A stretch of DNA of 64,000 nt from Amorphochlora amoebiformis (Eukaryota > Cercozoa > Chlorarachniophyceae), in the NCBI GenBank assembly GCA_054601695.1, contig BAAHQB010000039.1, forward strand, positions 310,001-374,000, written 5' to 3'. Of the stretch, positions 52,608-64,000 are shown piece after piece. The notes beneath the pieces are model-generated. The model did not search any database, was not told the origin of the DNA, and worked only from the letters and a program-made list of their open reading frames with translations. The position numbers and the translations under genes are program-made. Numbering within the stretch: position 1 is the first letter of the stretch; every line of letters begins with the position of its first letter.

Positions 52608-53310
52608 ATATATAATAATAATAATAATGATAATAATGATAGTGATGGCGTGACTATAGTGTCGATGGCAAGCTTCACGTGTATTATATATGTACACACG
52701 CAAACACATACATATATATATATATATATGTACATATGTACACACACATATACATATACATATATATATGTAATATATATACACATACATACATAGATAT
52801 AGATATAATATGTATATATTACATCTTATATGTAGGAGCGTGAGAGCTTCGTGGAACGGAGAGTCTAGGGCGTGTAATAAAGATTATATGTATATTTACA
52901 TAGATTATATAATGTATATATGTATACATCTATTACATGTATACAATTTATGTTGGTGTACAAATACAACGTATATACGTACATATAGGAATATTCATAT
53001 GTATATATAAATTTGTAAATATGTGTAAATCTTTATGTGTAAATCTTTTGTATATGTGCATAATATACATGTATGTAAATTCATTTATATGTATATAGTT
53101 TAAATACATATGTAGAAAAATTTGTATGTATATGTTTTGAATATTACATACGTAGTTAATAGAAAAGGAGTCTTCACATGGTATATATCTGTTATTCGAG
53201 GAAGAATCGAACACACACGCACACACATATGTATATATATATATATTATATATGTATATATATACACATATATACATGTATAATAATATGTAAATATACA
53301 TACACACGCG

Positions 53311-53354
<44 letters not shown>

Positions 53355-53725
53355 ATATTGTACATAATATACAAACATCATACATCCATACATACATATA
53401 CATACAAAACACACATATAATGTATACTACAATGCACACAAACACACACATCCCCACACAGCTCTCAGCCCTGAGCAAGTGTTTGGCCCGCCCACTGGTA
53501 CCACAACTTCATCTGGAAGGACAGGGGAGAGGGGTGGGGATGAGAAAAAAAACCAAAATTTAGAAGAACACGCTTCTACATCCAGGTGTTTTACCTCTAT
53601 TCTTACATTCTGAGTTATAATTGATATCATTTTTCTGGGTCTTTACTACATATAGGTTTATACATGTCAAAATGTGGTTTCATTTTCAGCATACCGTTAT
53701 ATGTAGAGATGTGTATGATTTGTAC

Positions 53726-53758
<33 letters not shown>

Positions 53759-54447
53759 CATATGTTTGTAACCACAACCGTATATGTATATGTATGTATG
53801 TATGTATATATATATATATATATATGTATATAATTTAATACAGTGACCCTACTGCAGACTTCTCACCCAATCGATGGTATGCTAGCTTCCTCATTCAAGA
53901 AGGTTAGAATTTGGGCTAGGTAAATGAAAACCAGGGTTGTTTTGAATTGGCTTAGCTAGGCTAAGATTCTTCTGGGTTAACAAGCACGTTTGAACATTTC
54001 TAGTATGTAGTTGCATAAATATATAAATACATATTTATAATATATATATATATATATACATACATATATATATTATATATATATATTAGGCTCACCGCTC
54101 CTCCAAGATGCTCTCGACTGCCTTCCTGTGGTACTTATACACATATTAAACAAATATATATATATATATATTATATATATATATGTATGTACATGTATAA
54201 TGTATTTGTGTGTTGATATATATATTGTTATCTATATTATGATATACACACGCATATGCACACACATATACATATATACATATGTATCATATATATATAT
54301 ATGCATATATATACACATATATTATACAATATATATATATATATATATATGTACATATGTATATATAAACATATTTGTATCTATAAAATGCACGTTTATT
54401 ATTTATGTAATATATATGTACATATTACATATATAAGTATATATACT

Positions 54448-54486
<39 letters not shown>

Positions 54487-54516
54487 TACATGCATATATA
54501 AAAACATTCAATATTA

Positions 54517-54553
<37 letters not shown>

Positions 54554-54978
54554 CACATACACATTAAATTATTCATACATACCTGCATTTACATGAACAC
54601 ACACATACATACACACATAACAGAAAGTTCCCAAACCTCTAAATGCTGTTCACCACACCCAATGTGTATGGTTCTTCTTTGGCAACAACCAACTCCAAGA
54701 CCCTACTGTTTCAACGACTGGTGGGAGTTTTAGCTATAATTCTTGCAATTTTGATTTCCATTTGTATAGACGTATGATTTCAGCATATATATATGTATAT
54801 GTATGAATTCGCATGTATATATATTATATACACATATATATACATATATAATATATACATACACGCACACACATATATATATATATATACATATTTGTAT
54901 ATAATTTTCATTCATGTTTATCTGATATATATAACACTGTGGATACATTATTTTTTGCAATACATTTGTACGCATGCA

Positions 54979-55013
<35 letters not shown>

Positions 55014-55123
55014 TCATAAATGCTCACATAAATATATGTATTGATATATATATATATATATGTATAAATGTATATATATATATATTTATATGTATATTCA
55101 TACATATATATTACGTATGTATG

Positions 55124-55175
<52 letters not shown>

Positions 55176-55256
55176 GAGTGCATAAGTCTATATATGAATA
55201 AATATATGTGCGTGCGATGTATGTATGTATCTAGAATATATATATATATCTATCTA

Positions 55257-55292
<36 letters not shown>

Positions 55293-56122
55293 CTCAACAC
55301 GCAACTCAACCCTCTAAAACCCTCTAAAACCCTCTAAAATTCTCTAATACCTCTACTAAAACTCTCTAAAGCTCCTAAATCCTAAAAACCCTCTCCAAAA
55401 GCGATGATGGTCGGGAAGGACGAGCACGTAGATGAGGTCTCAAACGACGGAACGTGGCACTTACAGGTTCGTGTATATATGTATATATATATATATTATA
55501 CTATATATATATATATTATACTATGTTTAATTCTATCTATGTTTTATACATATTTTTATATGTATATGTATATATATATATATGTTTGTACATTTATATA
55601 TATATATATATGTAGACAACTATAAATGTAGATATATATATATATATATGTGTGTAGATTATGTATGCATCTATGTATACATTATATAGATATGGATATT
55701 ATATATACATATATATATAAAAATTGTATATATATACACATATATGTATATATTAAGACTTCGGGGCAGAAGGTTTGGTATATTCGCCCAAATCCGTCCG
55801 CGGATTGGCCGCAGGGACAAGTGCCTCCTATTTCGACGGCGGTGGAAATAAAGGTGTGTATTTGAATGTTGGGGGATGCTTTGCTTTTGTATTTGTATGG
55901 AATATACGTATTATGTGTGTATGAATCAAATATAACATAAATATATACATATATTTATATATATATATATATGTATATAATATATATTTATCAAAATATG
56001 TATATGAACATATATATATATATATATATATATAAATATATATGTATTATCGATTGTATATAATATGTATACATACTTTTACATACGCATATGCATTTGT
56101 ATATTTGATATCACATGCATAC

Positions 56123-56155
<33 letters not shown>

Positions 56156-57235
56156 CATATATATAGGTATATATAATCAATATATAATATATATATGTAC
56201 AATATAAACATGTCTTACTTATACTTTTAACTACCCACACGTACGTACATTATCGATACTTATTATCAGGTCGATACAGGCGATCTAATCATCATAAACA
56301 CTCGCAGATGGTTTCATAAGACTGCCATACCCCCTCACCCCCGGGGTAAAAACAGAATCGGATCAGAATACTGCCGAAAAATTCCCGAAAAGATTAGAGA
56401 ACTGAAAAAAGAACCTGTATTCTTTTTCCCCGAACCCCAAGCCAAACCCGAACCGATCCAAACTAGCAACCTAAGCCTAAATATGGTAAACAGGAGTTCC
56501 TTCCGTGAGCTATGCGCGCGATTTCTTCCTCATTCGGTAACATTTCTCAACCCTAATCCTGATCAGAACCCAAACCCCAACCTAACCTATCCCAAACAGC
56601 ACCATAGCCCCACAATGTGGAGGAGTCAATGGTGCTCGGACTAATACATGCTGAATAATCTGATCCTAACCTAACCTTAACGCTTCTTGACGCGGATGTG
56701 AAACGCTAATCCTAGTCTTAATAAAAAAAAACCCAACGCTAACGTGACCTCCAGGCCTTCTGATGCGAGTGTGGACAACTCGACGTCAGGTCCCTCCCTG
56801 AATATGGTAGGATTTGGAGGGTTTAGGCTCGGTGGGGCTAGGGGGAAGGTGGATGTATATATATATGTGTATATAATATATATATATATATATATATAAA
56901 TATCTTTATTTATGTAAAATATATTGTAATTGAACAACTCTCTTTCACCACCCCTATATGTATAATATTTACATACATATATATATATATATATATATAA
57001 ATATACACATATATATATGTATATATGTATATATATATGTTTATGTATTGTTTTCATATGTATGCATACATATTAATGTAAATACATACATATATATATA
57101 TATATATATAATATGTATATATCTATATATTTACATTTCTACATGTATATATATATATATATGTATAAATATATGTATGAATAGATATACGTATATATAT
57201 GTATATATATGTATATATGTACATATATATATGTA

Positions 57236-57272
<37 letters not shown>

Positions 57273-57866
57273 CATATATATACATATATATAGCATATAT
57301 ATAACATATATATATACACAGGCCAATCAAATGGGATCATGGGCAACTACAGATATACAAGAAGGGCAGGTTTCAAATATCTACATATACTTTCTTTACA
57401 TATATGTAAATATATATATTATATATATATATATACATACATATATACAAGTATATATATATATATATGTATATATAAAGGTAAGTAGAAATGTGTATAC
57501 ATACATACATACATACATACATACATACATACATACATACATACATACATACATACACACATACATACATATATACGTACATACAAATATATACATGCAT
57601 ACATACATACATACATACATACACACACGCACACATACATACGTATATACGTACATACAAATACATACATGCATACATACATACAAATACATACATGCAT
57701 ACATACATACATACATACATAAATACATACATCCATACATACATACATACATACATACATACAAATACATACATACAAACATACATACATACATACAAAT
57801 ACATACGTACATAATACAAACATGCATACATACATACATACACACACACATACATACAATACATAC

Positions 57867-57910
<44 letters not shown>

Positions 57911-58566
57911 CCATATTCCACATACGAAACCCGCAAACATACAGACCGTAAACATACAGACCATATTCACCGAATCTCCCGCCTTCTTCTTACCCCTCAA
58001 CCCGGTCACCAGCAATCATTCACTAACCCATCGCTATCCCTATCATATCCATAACGTCCCGTAAACATTCCTTAACCGACATTTTATCCCGGTCACCCAA
58101 ACCTTCCCGAAACCCTATCGCTACGCCTAACCTAGCGTAAACATATTGATATACCTGAGAGAAAATGGAGTAGGTTATGATGCTAACAAAAGCCGATCAT
58201 AACCAAATGCTTAATCCCCAGGAAAGCTTTCGATGTTGCTCTACATGTGGTAAGCTTACAACGATATATCTGTAATGCTATCTGAATAGTACACATAGCA
58301 CATGTGATTTAATACACTGTGGGTATACTGCTACGTCGATAGGTCCCTGGAGACTCGGAATTCAGCTGTTGGTTGTGTGGTGTAGATATAGGTATGAAGG
58401 CTGGTAGAAATCAGTTATTATTGTGTGGGATGTGCGTATCGGGGTATGTATATATCGGTTTGTGACAGCATATAGTGTACTATATATAAATACCATGTAT
58501 GTACACATACACATACTCTACACATTATATATGTATATAATATATAATATATATGTATATATATAC

Positions 58567-58660
<94 letters not shown>

Positions 58661-59400
58661 ATATATATATATATAATCAGGCAACGCTGTAGGAACTCCC
58701 ACCCAACACCTTCGGTAGGCCCATAGCATATATATATATATATATATGTATTGTATAAAAGCTTTAAATACACACACATATATATATATATACACACACA
58801 TATATATATAGAGACTATATATATATATATATATATATGTAAAACTTACACATACACGCATACCTTATCATTAGAATGATTATCTAGTCATACATCTATA
58901 TACAAATATATAAGTATATATGTATACATACATATATATATATAAATATATACATACACATATATATTTTTATTTATTTATTTATTTATTTGAATATATA
59001 AAGATATATTGTATACAACACTATATACATAAAAATATTAATTGTATATATACACGTACATATATATTCTCCAACATTGATGTAAACCCTAAGTCCAACC
59101 CTCTCAGTGATATTAGCCGCCAAGTTCAAGAAATTAATCGCGCCGAAAATAATAATTCGGAGAATTCTTCGGTGTCCAGGGTCATACAAAGGCACCCTAA
59201 CCTTAGCCCTGATCCTTACTCTAACCGAACCCTAAAGCTAATTTGCTAATTCACCATCTCTAAATCAGGGTACGGAAATCCCGGGGCTTCCGGTACTGCC
59301 GGATTTCCCGATTAGAGGGGCTGATGGGGGTATGTGATACATATGTATGATAATGTTTACTATTTTATATGTGTAGTATGTATATGTAAATAATAACATA

Positions 59401-59441
<41 letters not shown>

Positions 59442-59538
59442 CATTTGTATACATGTATGCATAGACAAATATGTATATATATATATATATATATGTACAT
59501 ACAAATATATACTATAGTATGTATACACACATATATTT

Positions 59539-59576
<38 letters not shown>

Positions 59577-59665
59577 GATATAATATATATATATTACATA
59601 TATACATAAATATACATATACATATATATAAATATATTATATATATATATATATATTTACAATAC

Positions 59666-59696
<31 letters not shown>

Positions 59697-59738
59697 TACA
59701 TATACGTATACATGTATATATATATATATATATATTAC

Positions 59739-59781
<43 letters not shown>

Positions 59782-60278
59782 AATGGACACATATCTACGC
59801 AAACAAATAAACCTAATCCTACAGCAACAACCACGTCGCCCTGGTGCTTCTGCTCACAGAGGTATCCAACCTACCGTACCCCACCTATCCCAACCCATCC
59901 CCGGCCCTAACTTCCCTCTCTCCCCCCCCCCCCGCCTCTCTCTCTCCTCTCTTTTCTCCCTCCCTCAATTCCTCTACTCTCTTCTCCACGTGCGAAAAAT
60001 CCCCGTAAATCTCTCACACCCCTTGTTCTTCTCACCTATTCAGCTGCCGACGCTTTGAGACGGCTTGGAGATTCCTGGAGACCTCTAGAGACTTCCAGAT
60101 ATTCGTCGAGGCGGCTCAGGCGTTAGTGCCTGATCCCGAGGGGGTGGGGATTACGTTGAGGCTCGCGGGGAAGGTGGGTGGTGTTTATTGGGTATTTATG
60201 ACAGTAGGGATGTGTGTGTAAGTATGTGTATCATGTGTACGTTGTTTATATCTATATGTGTATCATATGTACGTTGTT

Positions 60279-60345
<67 letters not shown>

Positions 60346-60430
60346 TAGGTGCTGGCGGGCGCAAGCGTGAGTGCTGAGGTTAGATATGTACATACACATA
60401 TAAATGAATTTACAGACATGTAGCATGCTC

Positions 60431-60464
<34 letters not shown>

Positions 60465-60535
60465 TGTATATATATATATATGTATATATATTAAGCCTCT
60501 CTCTCTCTATATATATATATATATGTATGCTTTAC

Positions 60536-60630
<95 letters not shown>

Positions 60631-60728
60631 CATCGAAAAACTGTTTACACACATATATATATATATATATATTATTTATATATACGTATAATAATAGTAT
60701 TATTATACATAAGATATATGTATTATAA

Positions 60729-60774
<46 letters not shown>

Positions 60775-60853
60775 AATGTATGTATATATGTATGGTATAT
60801 AATGAAAGCGTGAAAAGGGTTTTTTTCAAATATATATACATATGTATATACAC

Positions 60854-60909
<56 letters not shown>

Positions 60910-61016
60910 ACACATACAAACATACACACTACATACCAATATATCTATATATATATATACTATATATATGAATGTATATACATATTAAGTACATATACAT
61001 ATAATATATATATAAA

Positions 61017-61058
<42 letters not shown>

Positions 61059-61301
61059 TACAATAGGGGGATGAAAACGCGGCCAGGAGCGCTGCAGAAG
61101 CCATCGCGCAATTGTCCGAGGTTTACATATATAAATGTATATATGTATGTAATGTATATATATATATATAAATGTATATATATTACATCTATATAAACAT
61201 ATATAAATGAATATTGCATGGATATATATATGTATATATACATTTATATGTGTACATGTAATACATAAATACACATACATGTATACGTGTACATGCTATA
61301 T

Positions 61302-61364
<63 letters not shown>

Positions 61365-61428
61365 TTATGTATTTGTGCCACAAATATTGTGTATATATTG
61401 TTCATGTATGTATGTGTACATTCAAATT

Positions 61429-61472
<44 letters not shown>

Positions 61473-62719
61473 TATTATATTATATATATACATATATATA
61501 TATATATATTGTATACATATATATATTGTATACATATATAATATATATATATATATATGTGTGTACTGATGTTCACATGTGTATGTTTGTTGTCTTAATG
61601 CATAAAACTTGTAAATGTATGTGTGTATATTTTGTGTATAAATATCTATGTATATATATACATATATATATGTATATATATGTGTGTGTATATTTGTTTG
61701 TAGTGTATGCATATGTATTTGAATAATGCATATGTATTTGTATGTGTAATGTTTGAATGTGTATGCATCGTGGATGTGTATTGTATGTATTTGGATAATG
61801 TGTATCTATTTGTATGTGTAATGTATGAATGTATGTGTATGGCCATTTTTGTGTAAATGTATATGTGTGCGCATTTCATGTATATGTATATGTTGACGTA
61901 GTTATTATGCATAAGTACGTATGTACACGCGTACTCATATGTTAATGCATGTATATACATACATATATATATATATATATAAATTAATATATATATATAT
62001 ATATACATATATACATAACATACAGTCTGGCCACGCATGGGAAGACATGGTTTCGATCGAGCACGACGATCCATCCCTCTCCAAGCCTCTCCACCTCCTC
62101 TCGACCCAAGCTTGGGAGGCAAACAATCCTACTGCACGCATCACAGAGAGAGAGAGAGAGAGAGAGAGCCGGAACCAGAGAGAAGAGTGAGAGAGAGGGT
62201 TTAGAGTGAGTTTAGAGGTAGGGTTAGGGTTAAGGTTAGGGTTAGGGTTAGGGTCAAAGAGGGAAGACACAAATAATCAAGGAAAAAGATTGACATAGGG
62301 AGAATGACAGAGAAACAGTGAGAGGTCTACCCACTAACCCCAATGCCAACCAGGTCCTTTCCCGCCACTACCCGGGGATCCCCCGCAGGGTCTTTCAAGG
62401 GGTTTTAGCAGCGATTCACGAGAAACGGCAAGAAAATAGAGAGCAAAAAAAAGAAGATATGATACTGAATAAAACCCTAATCCTAACCCTTTAATCTTAA
62501 CCCTAACCCTAGCCCTAACCCTAATCCTTACCCTAAGACCCTGAACGTTAGAATGCTTCCAGCGATAAATTAATAATTTCTAAAATTAAAAAATAGGATG
62601 CAAATCGACTCGGGGACGGTTCCGAGCTTGCTCGAGCGGTACATTACACATCTTGCCGAAATAATTACGCCTCCAACGAATCACCATGTTGATACTTCAA
62701 GTCTTCGGTCCGTATTATA

Positions 62720-62753
<34 letters not shown>

Positions 62754-63184
62754 CTAATGTATATTGTATATATATATATACATATTAATATATGTATGCA
62801 TGCATATATATTTATATATATATATATATATACACACACACATATATATATATATATACTATATACATATACATACATATATATATATATATGAATATGT
62901 ATACATATACATACATATATATATACATATATAACCTACAACATATATATACAATACCTACGTACATACATTACAATAATATCCTTCCTATCCCCCAGCG
63001 CATGCGTTCGTTCGTTTCAAACCGCGCTACGTGGGGGGACTGTATCTCCTGACATTTCATCGCTCGATGGTACCCCTCAACATAACCCAAATTCCACTGC
63101 TGGCCATTGTCTCTCTTTCCCTCTCTCTCTCTCGCTCTTTTCTTCTCTTTCTCTCTCTCTCCTTCTCTTTTCTCTCTCTCTCTT

Positions 63185-63239
<55 letters not shown>

Positions 63240-63314
63240 CTTTCTCTCTCCTTCTCTTTCTCTCTCTCTCCTTCTCTTTCTCTCTCCTCTTGTGTTTCCG
63301 TCTCCCTCTCTCTT

Positions 63315-63348
<34 letters not shown>

Positions 63349-63435
63349 TTTCTCTCTCTCTTTCTCTCTCTTTCTCTCTTCTTCTCTTTCTCTCTCCCTC
63401 CTTCTCTTTCTCTCTCCTCTTGTGTTTCCGTCTCA

Positions 63436-63503
<68 letters not shown>

Positions 63504-63618
63504 TTCTCTTTCTCTCTCTTTCTCTCTCTCTCTCTCTTCTTCTCTTTCTCTCCTCTTTGTCTTTCTCTTTCTCTCTCTTCTTCTCTTCTCTCTCTCTTCT
63601 AATTCTCTCCTCTCTTCC

Positions 63619-63659
<41 letters not shown>

Positions 63660-63666
63660 TCCTCTG

Positions 63667-63713
<47 letters not shown>

Positions 63714-63845
63714 CATATATATATATATATATATATTTGTAAGCACACGTATTTTATAAAAATCCATATCATTTTTATATACCTAAAGATTTGGATCGAA
63801 AGCAATTGACGTCCTTGCTGCCCGACTTGCGTAATACATACAAGA

Positions 63846-63890
<45 letters not shown>

Positions 63891-63962
63891 CAGCGACTTC
63901 TTTAGTAGAAGTGTGTTTTCTTGTTTGTAGTGTAGACTCTTCACAACAAATATACATATATG

Positions 63963-63999
<37 letters not shown>

Positions 64000-64000
64000 T
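52153..64000 (+). CDS. Gene E: JmjC/cupin-type Fe(II) oxygenase-like protein with Cys-rich segment (3' end outside window)
   Basis: Exons: 52153-52280, 53469-53497, 53858-53902, 54090-54130, 54624-54720, 55402-55466, 55758-55853, 56270-56345, 56494-56536, 56755-56806, 57322-57369, 58222-58249, 58353-58379, 58681-58714, 59108-59171, 59269-59329, 59860-59875, 60044-60173, 60349-60378, 61067-61120, 62026-about 62145, 62354-62427, 62597-62638, 62999-63069, 63789-63830, then probably 63894 onward. The N-terminal part reads like a cupin/JmjC fold: [10 protein letters not shown], an HxD motif in [16 protein letters not shown] (H122, D124), [28 protein letters not shown] (H183, distal iron ligand) and [12 protein letters not shown]. 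Such proteins are 2-oxoglutarate/Fe(II) hydroxylases or demethylases. Further on, WATTDIQEG is followed by Cys pairs ([13 protein letters not shown]) and a helical region ([28 protein letters not shown]). Substrate unknown. The donor near 62145 and the tail are uncertain. Confidence 0.85.
55305..55401 (+). repeat. ~10 bp repeat (AACCCTCTAA) at a gene E acceptor
   Basis: About eight degenerate units of AACCCTCTAA run up to the acceptor AAAAG at 55401. This pyrimidine-rich minisatellite resembles the CCCTAA theme at other acceptors. Confidence 0.75.
56540..56690 (-). repeat. CCCTAA-like sequence and an inverted 75-mer in a gene E intron
   Basis: After the donor at 56537, ACCCTAATCC / CCCAACCTAACC sequence leads to a 75-mer in minus orientation at about 56585-56673. 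It is antisense to gene E and lies on the acceptor side of the intron. Confidence 0.85.
57490..57885 (+). repeat. (CATA)n tetranucleotide array
   Basis: About 390 bp of CATACATACATA with minor interruptions inside a gene E intron. It creates 100-250 aa open frames in several phases ([20 protein letters not shown]) that are not genes. Confidence 0.97.
58570..58670. repeat. Pure (TA)n tract
   Basis: About 100 bp of TA dinucleotide just upstream of the gene E exon at 58681. Confidence 0.95.
62137..62168 (+). repeat. (GA)n microsatellite where a gene E donor is expected
   Basis: AGAGAGAGAGAGAGAG follows the coding stretch ending NNPTARIT. No GT donor exists before the in-frame TGA at 62188, yet the next exon (62354) continues a plausible protein. 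The microsatellite may have overwritten the splice site, or a non-GT donor is used. Confidence 0.6.
62200..62545 (+). repeat. Telomere-like repeats at both ends of gene E introns
   Basis: GGTAGGGTTAGGGTTAAGG (62217-62252) lies at the donor end of one intron. ACCCTAACCCTAGCCCTAAC (62473-62540) lies in the next intron ahead of its acceptor at 62596. Exon 62354-62427 sits between them and uses a GC donor (AAACG then GCAAGA). Confidence 0.8.
63105..63665. repeat. CT-rich minisatellite in a gene E intron
   Basis: (CTCTCT/CTTT)n with a repeated TGTGTTTCCGTCTCCCTCTC island at about 63290 and 63420. It produces a 212 aa Ser/Leu frame that is not a gene. Confidence 0.95.

Noticed and set aside
57199-58064. 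Long open frames on both strands (up to 250 aa) in the CATA array
   Set aside because: They are translated tetranucleotide repeats (HTYIHT / VCMYVC) open in several phases at once; not coding.
63031-63742. 212 and 211 aa Ser/Leu-rich frames
   Set aside because: Pure translation of a CT microsatellite; the only real exon here is 62999-63069, in a different frame.

Overview
The window is nuclear DNA from an intron-dense eukaryote. Genes are broken into short exons (10-350 nt, mostly 30-100 nt) that follow GT-AG rules. The introns are filled with simple repeats: (TA)n almost everywhere, plus CT/GA tracts, (CATA)n, minisatellites and degenerate TTAGGG-type telomeric repeats. Nearly all long open frames are translated microsatellite (YIYIYI, SLSLSL, HTYIHT). 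The real exons are islands of non-repetitive sequence between splice signals, and I reconstructed the genes by checking that reading phase is conserved at every exon junction. I cannot name the organism. TTAGGG-type repeats, a GH81 glucanase, a JmjC/cupin protein and extreme intron density would suit a free-living protist or alga, but that is inference.

Seven protein-coding genes are supported, and they strictly alternate in strand. Gene A (+, 467-11154, starts before the window) is an unrecognised protein. GH81 (-, 21701-11826) is a 30-exon membrane-anchored endo-1,3-beta-glucanase of 872 aa. SAE1/AOS1 (+, 22212-27132) is the SUMO-activating enzyme subunit, 345 aa in 13 exons. Gene C (-, about 46294-31058) is an unrecognised protein of about 462 aa in about 22 exons with a probable membrane segment. 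BolA (+, 46484-49352) is a BolA-family protein of 162 aa in 5 exons with an N-terminal hydrophobic anchor. Gene D (-, 51596-49787) is a 267 aa basic protein with a zinc-ribbon-like CPEC...CANC motif. Gene E (+, 52153 to beyond the window) is a JmjC/cupin-type Fe(II) oxygenase-like protein with downstream Cys pairs.

Three divergent pairs (GH81/SAE1, C/BolA, D/E) share short intergenic promoters of 510, about 160-190 and 556 bp. All three contain an E2F-like TTTSSCGC element. The convergent ends are A/GH81 (671 bp), SAE1/C (3.9 kb, full of telomere-like repeats) and BolA/D (434 bp).

The most unusual signal is in the introns. Short segments spanning an exon boundary (exon tail plus 5' splice site, or 3' splice site plus exon head) are tandemly copied into the neighbouring intron, separated by TA tracts, and decay there. 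At least three exons of gene C and several of gene A show this. Telomere-like repeats in introns are also polarised: the G-strand lies after 5' splice sites and the C-strand before 3' splice sites, and an interspersed unit of about 75 bp travels with them. I saw no rRNA, tRNA, CRISPR array or intact transposon.
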